A stretch of 64,000 bases of DNA from Sphingomonas sp. R647. Its GTDB lineage: Bacteria > Pseudomonadota > Alphaproteobacteria > Sphingomonadales > Sphingomonadaceae. The notes beneath the pieces were generated by a model, which worked only from the letters and a program-made list of their open reading frames with translations, was not told the origin of the DNA and made no database searches. Below are positions 24,264 through 34,053 of the stretch, piece after piece. The position numbers and the translations under genes are program-made. Positions within the stretch are counted from its first letter, which is position 1. Every line of letters starts with the position of its first letter. Where the stretch lies: assembly GCF_020177055.1 (NCBI RefSeq), contig NZ_JAIQXT010000001.1, positions 1 to 64,000 on the forward strand, in the 5' to 3' direction.

Positions 24264-26867
24264 ATGAAGACCCGTTCGATTTCGCGGCGCCCGCTACGAT
24301 CATCGGCCGACGCGGCCGTTGCCGGCGCAGGAGATCGCGGCGCTCTTGCCTTTCTGTTGCTCGCACTGCTGACCGGTGGCGCCGGGCTTGGCTATCCACT
24401 GCTTGGCCTTGTCCTGCACCTCTTTGCGATCGTGCTGCTGGTGCGGTTCGCGCGTGCCAGGGGCTGGCACCGACTCGATTCCCCGGCCCGATTTCTTCTG
24501 ATCGGCTTTGGCGGGGCGCTGCTGCTCGCGCTTGTACAGCTTGTCCCCCTGCCGCCTGGTGTCTGGACGATGTTGCCCGGTCGGGAGATCGCCGCGACGA
24601 TCGATGCCCAGATGGGCTGGGACCGCTGGCGCACGCTCAGCCTGACGCCCGATCTTACGATGCGCGCCGGTTTTGCAGTGCTTGTGCCGCTTGCAGCGTT
24701 CGCGCTGGTTGCGCTTGCCGACGCGGCGCAGCGCAGACGGATTGCGCAGCTGGTTGTCGCCACCGCGCTTGCAAGTGCATTGCTGGGCTTCATCCAGGTC
24801 GCGATGGGGCAGAGCGCTCCGATCCTTTACGACACAGTCCATCGTGGCTTTGGCGTCGGACTGTTTGTGAACCGAAACCATCATGCGGTGCTGCTGCTCG
24901 TTGCGATACTTCTCGCGAGCCTGCCGGGCATCATCGCGCGCTCTCGGCAACCCGAAATGCGTGGCCTTGCAGCCCTAGCCCCGCTCGCGATTGTCGGACT
25001 GCTCGCGCTTGGCGTGCTGGCAACCCGCTCGCGGACCGCACTTGTCCTCCTCCCGCTCTGCCTGCTGCTCTCAGCCGGGCTGATGGCGCAGGGCCGCACG
25101 GTCGGCAAATGGCTTGCAGCGCTGGCGCTCATCTATCTGGTCGCGGGTTTTCTGATCGCACAGACGGATGCCGCGCGGGTCGTACTTGAGCGCTTCGCCT
25201 GGCTACAGCAGGATCTGCGGTTCCAATATTGGGACAATAGCGTCTTTGCGCTCAAGGCAAGCCTGCCCTGGGGAACCGGACTTGGCAGCTTCGGCGTCGT
25301 CTATCCGACGGTTGAGCCCCTCGGACAGGTCGGGCCGCTGCGGGTCAATCACGCGCATAACGATCTGCTCGAACTTGCGCTTGAAGGAGGCATTCCCGCG
25401 ATCCTGCTACTGCTGTTCATGGGCGGCGCGATCGGATTTGCTGCACTCAGGGGGATGCGCGCGGACCCTGGGCACAGGCCTGCTGTTCTCGCGGCCCTGG
25501 GCGGGATCGCGATCATCCTTGGCTTTTCCCTCGTTGATTTCCCACTTCGCATGGATGCGATCGCCTGTTTGTTCGGGGTGCTGCTCGGCTTGTTGACGCT
25601 CCCGCGCCCGCCGCGTTCGTCCGAACATGGCTTGGGTACGGGCGCCTCGATTGTCATTCTTGGATCAGCAGTGGGCCTCGCCGCGATCTGCAGCGCATCG
25701 ATGGTCGGGGATTCGCTTGCCCGGGCAGGGCAGCCCGGGCTGGCAACATCGCTTGCACCCTGGTCCGCATCGGCCTGGGAGGCGCGTGCGCTGAGCAGCC
25801 AGCTCGAAGGAGACATGATCCAGTCGCGTGAGGCAGCCGCGCGCGCGCTTGCCATCACCCCTCTCAACGCCGGCGCGGTGCGCGCGCATGGCATGGCCGA
25901 TCTCGAGCTTGGTGCGCCCGAGCGCGGCGCCGGGCTGCTGTTGTCCGGCGCAGCCCTTGGATGGCGTGACGGCCTCCATCAGCTCTGGCTCGCCGAGGCC
26001 GCGATTGCCGCAGGCAATGCAGGTGTTGCCGCCGAGCGGATCGATGCGCTGCTGCGACGCAATCTGTTCAGTGCCCAGTTGATCGACCAACTGCGTGCCC
26101 TGCTCGACATGCCAGGCGGAATCGAGGCGGTGGCTGCGCGACTGGGCGAGCGGCCGGGCTGGCGCCAGGGGTATCTCAATGCGCTGGCTCAGGACACACC
26201 GCAGAAAGGGGGCGCTATCCTCCAGTTGCTGGCGGCGCTTCGCCAGAAAGGGGTTCCAGCTCAGCCGGACGAAACGGGCCTGATGCGCTGGCGCGCCGCC
26301 GAGGCGCAGGATTACGCGCTGGTTCGCGCGCTCTGGCATGCAAGCGCGGGCACGGAGCTGATCGGTCACGGCAGCTTCGATGGGCTCGCGACGCCTCTGC
26401 CCCAGACCGCACCGCCCTATGCCTGGGCCGGGCCGAAAATAGCCGGGATCCGGCTCGCGCTCGAAGAGGACAGCGCAGACAAGGGGGACGCCTTGCGCGT
26501 CAGCTCCACTGGCATGGGTGGGGGCGACGCGCTTATGCAGTCGATCGCGCTCGCGCCGGGGACCTATATGTTGGACGCGCGTGTCCGCGTCGATGCAGCA
26601 ACGGGATCTGATCGCGCCGAGTGGCGAATCGATTGCGCGGACGGCCGCGCGCTTGCGCGTATACCGATCCCCAGTGGCGGCTCCTTGCGCTCGCGCTGGG
26701 AACAGCTTGCCGGGCGCTTTGAAGTTCCCGCCGCGTGCCCGTCCCAGAAAATTGCGCTTTTCCTCGCGCAAGGCGACCAAATGAAAGCTACAGTCATTCT
26801 TGATGATGTGTCGCTACGGACATTGCGCCGCAACATTGGGAGCGATAAGGTCTCAGCGGGGCTGTAA
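24264..26867 (+). CDS. O-antigen ligase/polymerase family protein with long periplasmic C-terminal tail
   Basis: An 867-residue protein. The first 440 residues or so form the polytopic Wzy_C/ligase region, with VNRNHHAVLLLVAILLASLP, WGTGLGSFGVVYPTVEPLG and VNHAHNDLLELALEGGIPA. After the last membrane helix, residues about 490-680 look helical and repeat-like, in the style of TPR tails seen in some ligases. Residues about 700-860 look like a beta-sandwich: DALMQSIALAPGTYMLDARV, WEQLAGRFEVPAACP and a final VILDDVSLRTL, reminiscent of galactose-binding/CBM domains. ATG 24264 is chosen over a TTG at 24222. It precedes the second OPX and Wzc genes, suggesting it polymerises or ligates the product exported by that set. 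Confidence 0.8.
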   Translation: MKTRSISRRPLRSSADAAVAGAGDRGALAFLLLALLTGGAGLGYPLLGLVLHLFAIVLLVRFARARGWHRLDSPARFLLIGFGGALLLALVQLVPLPPGVWTMLPGREIAATIDAQMGWDRWRTLSLTPDLTMRAGFAVLVPLAAFALVALADAAQRRRIAQLVVATALASALLGFIQVAMGQSAPILYDTVHRGFGVGLFVNRNHHAVLLLVAILLASLPGIIARSRQPEMRGLAALAPLAIVGLLALGVLATRSRTALVLLPLCLLLSAGLMAQGRTVGKWLAALALIYLVAGFLIAQTDAARVVLERFAWLQQDLRFQYWDNSVFALKASLPWGTGLGSFGVVYPTVEPLGQVGPLRVNHAHNDLLELALEGGIPAILLLLFMGGAIGFAALRGMRADPGHRPAVLAALGGIAIILGFSLVDFPLRMDAIACLFGVLLGLLTLPRPPRSSEHGLGTGASIVILGSAVGLAAICSASMVGDSLARAGQPGLATSLAPWSASAWEARALSSQLEGDMIQSREAAARALAITPLNAGAVRAHGMADLELGAPERGAGLLLSGAALGWRDGLHQLWLAEAAIAAGNAGVAAERIDALLRRNLFSAQLIDQLRALLDMPGGIEAVAARLGERPGWRQGYLNALAQDTPQKGGAILQLLAALRQKGVPAQPDETGLMRWRAAEAQDYALVRALWHASAGTELIGHGSFDGLATPLPQTAPPYAWAGPKIAGIRLALEEDSADKGDALRVSSTGMGGGDALMQSIALAPGTYMLDARVRVDAATGSDRAEWRIDCADGRALARIPIPSGGSLRSRWEQLAGRFEVPAACPSQKIALFLAQGDQMKATVILDDVSLRTLRRNIGSDKVSAGL

Positions 26868-26895
26868 TGGCGGGTGGCGTAGGATTAGTGCGGAC

Positions 26896-27597
26896 ATGAA
26901 GGGGGTTAGACTTCACGCGGGCGCAGCCGTGCTGCTGTTGGCTGCACTTGGCGCCTGCGCGGATAATAATGTGGGTCCTGCGTTGCGTTCAGGCGCGCAG
27001 GCCTATGCATTGATTCCCGCGCCGACGGGCGCCCAGACGATTCGCGATTATCGCATTGGTCCGCTCGATACGCTGCAGATCAGCGTGTTTCAGGAGCCGG
27101 ATATCTCTTCGACCGGTACTGTAGTCGATGCTGCGGGCAATATTTCGATGCCGCTGATCGGACGGATCAAGGCCACGGACCAGACTGCGACCGAACTGGC
27201 CGATCATCTCGCTGCCAAGCTTGCCGAGCGTTTCTATGTCGACCCGCAGGTGACCGTGACGGTCCTGAGTTCGGTGGCGCAGCGCGTCACGGTCCAGGGC
27301 GAGGTCGAGGAGCCTGGCATCTATCCGATTTCAGGGCCGACAACCCTGCTCGACGCTGTGGCGCTGGCCAAGGGTGAGACCGAGAATGCCGCGCTTCGCG
27401 AGGCGATCGTCATTCGCTATGTCGATGGCGAGCGGATGGGTGCGGTGTTCGACCTCAAGGCGATCCGGCGCGGTGATGCCGCTGATCCTGCCATTCTTGC
27501 GCGGGACGTGATTATTCTGGGGCATTCGAACAGCAAGCGGATCTGGCACGACGTGCTCCGCGCCGCGCCGCTGCTCAACGTCTTCACGCAATTCTGA
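26896..27597 (+). CDS. Polysaccharide export (OPX, Wza-like) lipoprotein, second copy
   Basis: A 233-residue protein starting at ATG 26896, with lipobox LLLLAALGAC. The Poly_export domain begins YRIGPLDTLQISVFQEPDIS and NISMPLIGRIKA; the SLBB-like segment is VTVQGEVEEPGIYPISGPTT, followed by LLDAVALAKG. It lacks a C-terminal outer-membrane helix like that of E. coli Wza, so it is of the GumB/ExoF-like class and probably needs a partner barrel. It lies 28 bases after the polymerase gene and 43 bases before the second Wzc gene. It differs clearly from the OPX at 20719-21294, so the locus has two export lipoproteins and not a recent duplication. Confidence 0.92.
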   Translation: MKGVRLHAGAAVLLLAALGACADNNVGPALRSGAQAYALIPAPTGAQTIRDYRIGPLDTLQISVFQEPDISSTGTVVDAAGNISMPLIGRIKATDQTATELADHLAAKLAERFYVDPQVTVTVLSSVAQRVTVQGEVEEPGIYPISGPTTLLDAVALAKGETENAALREAIVIRYVDGERMGAVFDLKAIRRGDAADPAILARDVIILGHSNSKRIWHDVLRAAPLLNVFTQF

Positions 27598-27640
27598 CAC
27601 GCTCCCTCGATGGGGCGTACCAACTAGGGGCATAAAAGCG

Positions 27641-29851
27641 GTGGGCGATATGGATGTCCCGAAGCTGGCGACACGCACGGACGAGCGGGCGGACGCAGAA
27701 GCGCAGGAACGGCTCTTGATCGCGCAAAGCGAAGAGCAGTCGAGCGCGGTCGATATCCGCGCGATCTGGGCAACGCTCTATCGCAGCCGGTTCGTGATCA
27801 TTGCGATTCTCGCGGTCGCCGCGATGCTCGGCATCGCCTCGATCTTTCTCATGCCGCGCACATTCGAAGCGCGGGCGAGCATTCAGGTCGATCAGCAGAC
27901 CACCAAGATCCTTGGGACCGAGGATGTCGAGCCGCAGGTCATCGGATCGGATGCGGACCGGTTCCTCCAGACGCAGGTCGATCTGCTCAAAAGTCGCTCG
28001 ATGGCGGTGCGCGTGGCCGAGAGCCTCGATCTTGCCGCCAACGACACCTTTCTCAAGCAGATGAGCGGCGGCGGCGAGCTCGAGCCGCTCAAAGAAGGCA
28101 CGACGCGGCAAACCCTTGTGCTGGATCTTCTCCAGCGCAACCTGCGTGTCGATCTGCCGCGCAATACGCGGGTTGTCGGCATCATGTTCCAGAGCCGGGA
28201 TCCCAAGCTCGCGGCGGTCATTGCCAACAGCTATGCCAGCAACTTCATCGAAGGGAATGTCGAGCGCAAATTCTCGACCTCTAGCTACTCGCGCCAGTTC
28301 CTCCAGAACCAGCTTGCTCTCTCCAAGACCCGGCTCGAGGAATCCGAGCGTCAGCTGATCGCCTATGCCCGCTCGGCCCAGCTGATCGACGCGCGCAGCG
28401 GCGCGCGCGAGGCCGGCGCTGCCGAGGGACCGCGCTCGCTGACCACCGCCAATCTCGTCCAGCTCAACACCGAGCTTGCCGATGCGCAGGCGAACGATCT
28501 CAAGACGCGCCAGCGCTGGATGCAGGCGCGCTCGACTGCGCTGATGTCGCTTCCCGAAGTGCTCAGCAATGACGCGATCGGGCGCCTGTCCCAGAAGCGG
28601 GCCGAGGATGTTGCCAGCCTCAACGAGTTGCGGCGTCGGCTCAAGGAAGACCATCCGACCGTCATCCGTGCGGTTGCGGAGCTTGAATCGCTCGACTCGC
28701 AGATCGATCGCATTGCGACCAGCATCCGCGACTCGATTCGCAGCCAGTATCTGACCGCCAATCGCCAGTATCGTGCCATCGCCGGGCAGGTTTCGGCGCT
28801 CAAGCGCGCGACCCTGTCCGAACAGGACCGCGGTGTGCGCTACAATATCCTTCAGCGCGAAGTGGACACCAACCGCCAGATCTATGACGGGATGCTTCAG
28901 CGCTTCAAGGAAGTCAGCGCCGAGGCCGGCGTCACGTCCAACAACATCACTGTTGTCGATACGGCCGAGCAGCCGGTCCGTCCGACCTCGCCAAAGCCGA
29001 TGCTCAACCTGTTCATCGCGCTGTTCGGCGGTATCGCGCTCGCGCTGCTCTACGCTTTTGGACGCGATTATCTCGACGATTCGATCCGCGACCCTCAGGA
29101 TGTCGAGCAACGCCTCCATGTCCCGTTGCTTGGCGTTGTACCCTCGGTGCGCGATCAGCCGCCGCTCTACGCGCTCACCAATCCCAAGTCGGAGATCGCC
29201 GAGGCCTATCACTCGATCCGCACCTCGATCCAGCTATCCTCAAACCAGGGTATCCCGCGCGCGATTCTCGTGACGGGAAGTGGCAAGTCGGAGGGCAAGT
29301 CGACGACCTCCTACGCGCTCGCCCGCGACTTCGCGCTGATCGGCAAGAAGGTTCTCGTAATCGACGCGGATCTTCGCCGGCCTTCGCTTCATCGGACATT
29401 TGACCTTCCGCAGCTCGAGCAGGGGCTCTCATCCGTTCTTGCCCGATTGTACCCGGCGGATGCCGCTATTCGCCGGAGCGCGGTCAAGGGTCTCGACGTG
29501 ATGACGAGCGGCCCGCTGCCGCCCGATCCTGCCATGCTCTTTGCAGGTGACGCGATGAGCAGCTTGCTCGGCGATCTTGCCGGACTTTACGACGTTGTGA
29601 TCCTCGATGGTCCTCCGGTGCTCGCGCTGGCTGATGCCACGCAATTGTCGGCTGCGGCGCAGGCGACGATCTTCGTGCTCGAGGCCAGCAGTTCGCACTT
29701 CGGCCAGGCCCGCAATGCGATTGATCGCCTGCTGCGCGCCGGCGGCCATGTGATCGGCGCGGTCGTCACCAAATATGATCCGCAGAGCACAGGCTATGGC
29801 GCGGCCTATAACTATTACCGCTACGATTATGACGGATCTCGCGAGACCTGA
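27641..29851 (+). CDS. wzc: Wzc-type chain-length regulator with tyrosine autokinase, second copy
   Basis: A 736-residue PCP-2a protein: cytoplasmic N-terminus, first membrane helix FVIIAILAVAAMLGIASIFL (about residues 52-71), a long periplasmic coiled-coil domain, and a second helix near MLNLFIALFGGIALALLYAF. The kinase domain has Walker A TGSGKSEGKSTTSYALA (about 545), Walker A' VLVIDADLRRP and Walker B VVILDGPP. It ends in a Tyr-rich tail GYGAAYNYYRYDYDG. GTG 27641 is given; ATG 27650 is equally possible. It should pair with the OPX lipoprotein immediately upstream. It is not closely similar to the kinase at 17090-19213 in the periplasmic part, suggesting two distinct export complexes. Confidence 0.93.
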   Translation: MGDMDVPKLATRTDERADAEAQERLLIAQSEEQSSAVDIRAIWATLYRSRFVIIAILAVAAMLGIASIFLMPRTFEARASIQVDQQTTKILGTEDVEPQVIGSDADRFLQTQVDLLKSRSMAVRVAESLDLAANDTFLKQMSGGGELEPLKEGTTRQTLVLDLLQRNLRVDLPRNTRVVGIMFQSRDPKLAAVIANSYASNFIEGNVERKFSTSSYSRQFLQNQLALSKTRLEESERQLIAYARSAQLIDARSGAREAGAAEGPRSLTTANLVQLNTELADAQANDLKTRQRWMQARSTALMSLPEVLSNDAIGRLSQKRAEDVASLNELRRRLKEDHPTVIRAVAELESLDSQIDRIATSIRDSIRSQYLTANRQYRAIAGQVSALKRATLSEQDRGVRYNILQREVDTNRQIYDGMLQRFKEVSAEAGVTSNNITVVDTAEQPVRPTSPKPMLNLFIALFGGIALALLYAFGRDYLDDSIRDPQDVEQRLHVPLLGVVPSVRDQPPLYALTNPKSEIAEAYHSIRTSIQLSSNQGIPRAILVTGSGKSEGKSTTSYALARDFALIGKKVLVIDADLRRPSLHRTFDLPQLEQGLSSVLARLYPADAAIRRSAVKGLDVMTSGPLPPDPAMLFAGDAMSSLLGDLAGLYDVVILDGPPVLALADATQLSAAAQATIFVLEASSSHFGQARNAIDRLLRAGGHVIGAVVTKYDPQSTGYGAAYNYYRYDYDGSRET

Positions 29852-30460
29852 TTGGGAAAGAGCAAGGTGAGGGGGGCTGAGCGCCCCCGGCCCGGGACCA
29901 GCCAGGGCGGGGCTAGGCCATGCCGGCCGAGTTCGCGCACCATTGCGTCAGGCCAGTTGCGCGATGCGTTTCTCGACCGCACACCGGCCGCGTGAGCGTC
30001 GATCTGCTTTCGTCCGTGCACCCGGGCGGCCGATGCGGCCTCCGCCTTGCCTCAGCTGGATGTACAACCGGCCGGCAAGTTGCCCGGTGCTCGGCCGGAA
30101 TATCTGGATGGTCTTGTTGCCTGTCGCACTGCGCGTGCGCTGCAGCGCAGGATCATGCGCCGACCTGGCCGCGCCGGCCTGTCTGAGGTCCGGGTAGCGC
30201 CTGACGAGGTAACACTAAGAATCAGCAACTGCGGGAAATACGCAAAGCCCCTCCGGTTGCGCATCGTTTCATCTGAAAATACACCTTTCGCAGCTGCGCT
30301 GTTTCCGGCTTGTTCTGCAAATGTCAGAATAAACCCATTGCGCTGAACTGTCTGATTTTGATACCAATTCAAAAATCAGGGAAATTGTTGCATTGCAGCG
30401 CAGTTTTGACTGCGTTACCGTTGCGAATCGGTTGATCCGTCGAATCTTGTGGGGGCAAGA
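29852..30460. other. 609-bp gap before the priming glycosyltransferase gene
   Basis: No reading frame here has convincing coding character. A G/C hairpin lies just after the wzc stop (29871-29888). The last 150 bases are AT-richer and presumably hold the promoter of the gene at 30461. Nothing else recognised. Confidence 0.5.
29871..29888 (+). terminator. Candidate hairpin after wzc
   Basis: A short GC-rich hairpin, GGGGGGC-TGA-GCGCCCCC, 20 bases after the stop codon, without a T-run. It could be a weak or Rho-assisted terminator. Confidence 0.3.
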
Positions 30461-31840
30461 ATGAATGTGAACGCGTTCAATTCGCGACTCGCCTTTGGCG
30501 CACGGATGGAGCGTCCCAGCCATGAGACGTTGCGCAACCGTTTCTATCTCTCGCTGCTGCTGCTCGATACCTGCTGCATTCTGGGAAGCTTCTTCGCAGC
30601 GCATCTGCTCTATGACCGCGGCAATGGCGACTGGTTCATCGTCGCGGCTCCGCTTCTCCCGCTCTATGTGGTGCTCGCGCTCAACGCGAGGGCCTATACG
30701 GTCGGTGCGGTCGATCGTTATGGTCTGGGTGTTCTGCGCTCCGCGCGCGCGTTTCTGTTTGCCGCAGTGTTCATGATCATGGTCGCCTTCTTCATGAAGG
30801 CGAGCGCCGACTATTCCCGAGGCATGGTCGCAATCGGCCTCACATTCGGCCTTGCCTCACTGATGGCAGGCCGGCTTCTCCTGCTGCGGCATGCGCGCAA
30901 GCTGATGGGCGGCGACCTGTATTCCACCTATCTGATCTGCGACGGCATCCATCTTGTCGATTTCAGCAAGTTCAGCTTCGTCATCCATGCTGGCACGGAT
31001 ATCGATCCCGATCTTCACTGCCCGGACATGTATGACCGGCTTGCAACGATGCTCAAACATGCCGACCGGGTGGTTGTCGGCTGTCCGCCCGAGCGCCGCG
31101 CCCTGTGGTCGCACCTGCTCAAGGGGCTGGGGATCAAGGCCGAGATCATGGCACCGGAACTTGAACAGACCTCCCCGATGGGGATCGGCAGCTGCGGCGG
31201 CCGCCCGACACTCGTCGTCGCCAATGGCGCGCTGAGCAAGTTTGACTCGATCACCAAGCGCGGGTTTGACGTCACCGTGTCGGGTTTTGCGCTGTTGTTC
31301 CTGTTGCCGGCATTCCTGACGATCGCGTTGGCCATCAGGCTCGAGACACGCGGGCCCGTGTTCTTTGTCCAGACCCGGATCGGTCAGGGGAACCGCCAGT
31401 TTCGAATGCTCAAGTTCCGCAGCATGCGGGTCGAGCAGCTCGATCACAGCGGCACGCGTTCGACCGGGCGCGATGATGATCGCATCACCCGGGTTGGCCG
31501 GTTCATTCGCGCCACCAGCCTTGATGAATTGCCCCAGCTGCTGAACGTGCTGCTTGGCGACATGAGCATTGTCGGGCCGCGTCCTCACGCCCTGGCATCG
31601 CGCGCTGCCGACAAGCTGTTCTGGGAAATCGACGGGCGCTACTGGCACCGGCATGCGACAAAGCCTGGTCTGACCGGCCTTGCGCAGATCCGGGGATATC
31701 GCGGCGCGACCGAGCACGCGTCGGACCTGACCAACCGGCTTCAGGCCGATCTTGAATATCTGCGGGACTGGTCTCTGTTCCGGGATCTGTGGATCGTCCT
31801 TCAGACCTTCCGCGTGCTCGTGCACAAGAACGCCTTTTGA
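30461..31840 (+). CDS. Undecaprenyl-phosphate sugar-1-phosphate transferase (priming glycosyltransferase)
   Basis: A 459-residue polyisoprenyl-phosphate hexose-1-phosphate transferase. The N-terminal half has four to five membrane helices, then a degenerate nucleotide-binding-like region. The C-terminal third is the catalytic domain: [20 protein letters not shown] (reentrant helix), [46 protein letters not shown] and GPRPHA, then [15 protein letters not shown]. These are the signatures of WbaP/WcaJ/GumD-type enzymes, which start lipid-linked repeat synthesis by moving glucose- or galactose-1-phosphate to undecaprenyl phosphate. It is the only initiating enzyme seen in the window, so it probably serves the glycosyltransferases at 5-13 kb despite lying 20 kb away. 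ATG 30461 is chosen over an in-frame GTG at 30449. Confidence 0.93.
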   Translation: MNVNAFNSRLAFGARMERPSHETLRNRFYLSLLLLDTCCILGSFFAAHLLYDRGNGDWFIVAAPLLPLYVVLALNARAYTVGAVDRYGLGVLRSARAFLFAAVFMIMVAFFMKASADYSRGMVAIGLTFGLASLMAGRLLLLRHARKLMGGDLYSTYLICDGIHLVDFSKFSFVIHAGTDIDPDLHCPDMYDRLATMLKHADRVVVGCPPERRALWSHLLKGLGIKAEIMAPELEQTSPMGIGSCGGRPTLVVANGALSKFDSITKRGFDVTVSGFALLFLLPAFLTIALAIRLETRGPVFFVQTRIGQGNRQFRMLKFRSMRVEQLDHSGTRSTGRDDDRITRVGRFIRATSLDELPQLLNVLLGDMSIVGPRPHALASRAADKLFWEIDGRYWHRHATKPGLTGLAQIRGYRGATEHASDLTNRLQADLEYLRDWSLFRDLWIVLQTFRVLVHKNAF

Positions 31841-32019
31841 TTGCCGCCGATCGCGCGGTCCTGAGCGGCCATGCGCATCTGTTCTTCGGCAACGCGCTGG
31901 CCTACGGCACCGACGCGGGGTGGGGGGCGCAGCCATCGGCCTGCTCCGGCGCGTTGTCGTCGCGGGCCGGCGGTCCAGAGTCATTGCCTGGCCTTGCCTT
32001 GTTTGACATGAGCTGATGC

Positions 32020-32451
32020 ATGGATGAGCCGGCACCTTCTCTGCGCGCACGCCCCGGCTGGGTCGCGAAATTGGCGCGCGCAGTTGATCTGCTCTGCTTT
32101 GTGATGCTGATCGCCACCATGGCCACCGTGATCTATGGCTTCAGCATCCGTGCGCTGTGGGCCGATGGCTATTATGTTGCGGTTGCGCTGGCTCTGCTCG
32201 GTTCGTTTGTGATGCTGATCGGGATTGCCCAGCAGGCGATTGCGGCACGCGATGCGGCAACCTGGCGCGACATGGCTGAATGGCAGATTCGTGCGGCAGA
32301 GGCGCGGCTCGCCGCGACGCCGGTAGCGCCGGGCGAGGAGCAGCTCGACCGCGATTCGCCGGTCTATTACGAGATGCTGATCGGAACGCTGGTCGATCAT
32401 GCCAGCCGTGAGAGCACGACGCTCGCCCAGGGTAGGCCGCATGGGCACTGA
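32020..32451 (+). CDS. Small membrane protein, unknown function
   Basis: A 143-residue protein with two adjacent membrane helices (LLCFVMLIATMATVIYGF and YYVAVALALLGSFVMLIGIA) followed by a polar, probably helical cytoplasmic tail rich in Ala, Glu and Arg. I do not recognise the family. The next gene overlaps its 3' end by 11 bases in another frame, and the acyltransferase gene follows, so the three appear to form one unit downstream of the priming glycosyltransferase. Confidence 0.6.
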   Translation: MDEPAPSLRARPGWVAKLARAVDLLCFVMLIATMATVIYGFSIRALWADGYYVAVALALLGSFVMLIGIAQQAIAARDAATWRDMAEWQIRAAEARLAATPVAPGEEQLDRDSPVYYEMLIGTLVDHASRESTTLAQGRPHGH

Positions 32452-32737
32452 TCCGCATCTCGAGCTTGGCGAGACCCTCCCACGCTTTCTGGCCCATTGG
32501 CTGGCTGCCTCCTTTGGCTATTTTCTGATGGTCCTGCTCCCGCTCATCGCGAGCTGGCCCAATCTGCCCGATGCCGCCTGGCCGGCCTGGTGGCGGTTGC
32601 TGGTCTCGGCATCGCTGATTTCGCTGCTTGCTGCGATCATCAACGCCAATCTTCCGGTGACTCCGCGTGAATTGATCAAGAGCGTCGCCCTTGGCTTTGC
32701 ACTCAACGCGACCATCGTCGTGTTGCGCGCGGGATGA
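32441..32737 (+). CDS. Small membrane protein, unknown function
   Basis: A 98-residue protein with three hydrophobic stretches (FLAHWLAASFGYFLMVLLPL, WWRLLVSASLISLLAAII and SVALGFALNATIVVLRAG). Start ATG 32441 overlaps the previous gene; the following acyltransferase starts at its stop (ATGA). The overlaps on both sides argue that it is really translated. Family not recognised. Confidence 0.6.
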   Translation: MGTDPHLELGETLPRFLAHWLAASFGYFLMVLLPLIASWPNLPDAAWPAWWRLLVSASLISLLAAIINANLPVTPRELIKSVALGFALNATIVVLRAG

Positions 32738-33909
32738 CCGGTGAGGCGCGTCAGCAGCGCGGTAATCCTGGCGCATGGATGCGCGCCATGATCCCGCTCC
32801 ACAACGCGCTGAGGATCGAACAGGGACAGATCGTCGCCCTGCAGCTGCTGCGCGGCGTTGCTGCCTTGGCGGTCGTCGTGGAGCATCTGCTCCAGCGCTA
32901 TGAGAAACGCGGCGCACTGCCGGCCGAGCTTCCCGAATTCGTTGCGAAGCTGGGCCAGACCGGCGTCTTTGCCTTCTTTGCGATCAGCGGGTTCATCATG
33001 GTGTTCATCACCAGCCGGGACCGTCAGGCTCCGCCGAGCGGCGCCGCATTCCTTCGTGCGCGGTTCCTGCGGGTGGCACCGCTTTATTATCTCACGACCC
33101 TGCTCATCGTTGTCTTTGCCTGGGCAACCCAGGGGCTGGGCACCTTGAGCGATTTTCGCTTTCCGACCCTTGCTGAATGGGTCGGCAGTTTTCTGTTCAT
33201 TCCCCATCGTGGTGCCAATGGGCTCATCCAGCCAATTTATGGTCTTGGCTGGAGCCTCCACTATGAGATGTTTTTCTACCTCCTGTTCGCAGCCGGGCTC
33301 GCGATCCATCGTCGCCACGGGGTCTTGCTGGTGCTCGCCGTTCTGGGCCTGCTGGCCGCGCTCGGACCCCTGATCGCGGCACCTGCGGACCGATGGGGCC
33401 TGTCAGTCATCGCCTATGTGTTCACGCGTCCGGTCATGCTGATCTTCATGGCGGGAATGATCCTGGCGCGCATTCGCGAGCGGTGCGGCGACAGGCTGCC
33501 CAGCGCGCCGCTGCCGCTCATCGCGAGCGTTGCGATCGCGGCGCTCTGGCTGGCCGCGACCCTGGAGACTATCGGCGCCATGCTCGGCGCCATCGTCCTG
33601 GCTCTGGCAGTCTGTGTCCTGGTGGTGCCCCGCGATCGTGAAGCCGGTGGGCGGTTCGCCATGTTTTCAAGTGCCATGGGCAATGCCTCTTACAGCATTT
33701 ACCTCACGCACAGCTTCGTGCTGGGCGCCTTTGCTGCCGCGACCAGCGCTATTGCGGCAGAAGGACCGGGACCGCTGATGGCGCTTGTGCTGATGGCCTG
33801 TACGGGCTGCTTCATCCTTGGTTGGCTCACCTGGCATTTGATCGAGGTGCCCATGACCAATCGCCTGCGCGGCAAGAGGTCGCGGCCGTCCGAAATGGTG
33901 GCACCCTGA
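32734..33909 (+). CDS. Acyltransferase-3 family membrane protein
   Basis: A 391-residue polytopic protein with the acyltransferase-3 layout: QIVALQLLRGVAALAVVVEH with the catalytic-type histidine, GQTGVFAFFAISGFIMVFIT, and the arginine pair in FLRARFLRVAPLYYLTTLL. About ten membrane helices follow to residue 370. It resembles ExoZ-like O-acetyltransferases of EPS pathways. ATG 32734 overlaps the preceding stop; an alternative ATG at 32791 (MIPLHNALRI) is possible. It is the third acyltransferase in the EPS locus, so the polymer may carry several acyl groups, or the two export sets may have separate ones. Confidence 0.87.
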   Translation: MTGEARQQRGNPGAWMRAMIPLHNALRIEQGQIVALQLLRGVAALAVVVEHLLQRYEKRGALPAELPEFVAKLGQTGVFAFFAISGFIMVFITSRDRQAPPSGAAFLRARFLRVAPLYYLTTLLIVVFAWATQGLGTLSDFRFPTLAEWVGSFLFIPHRGANGLIQPIYGLGWSLHYEMFFYLLFAAGLAIHRRHGVLLVLAVLGLLAALGPLIAAPADRWGLSVIAYVFTRPVMLIFMAGMILARIRERCGDRLPSAPLPLIASVAIAALWLAATLETIGAMLGAIVLALAVCVLVVPRDREAGGRFAMFSSAMGNASYSIYLTHSFVLGAFAAATSAIAAEGPGPLMALVLMACTGCFILGWLTWHLIEVPMTNRLRGKRSRPSEMVAP

Positions 33910-34053
33910 CATCGGCTTTGTGCTGCGCTGTCTTAGCCTTGCGCACTCACTCCTGAGGGGTGCCGGCGTTCAATCAACGGCGCTGCGGATCGACCCGTCA
34001 AATCCGTGGAGCCCGCACGATCGCGCCGCACGGCGTGCCCGTGCGCGGTCGCG

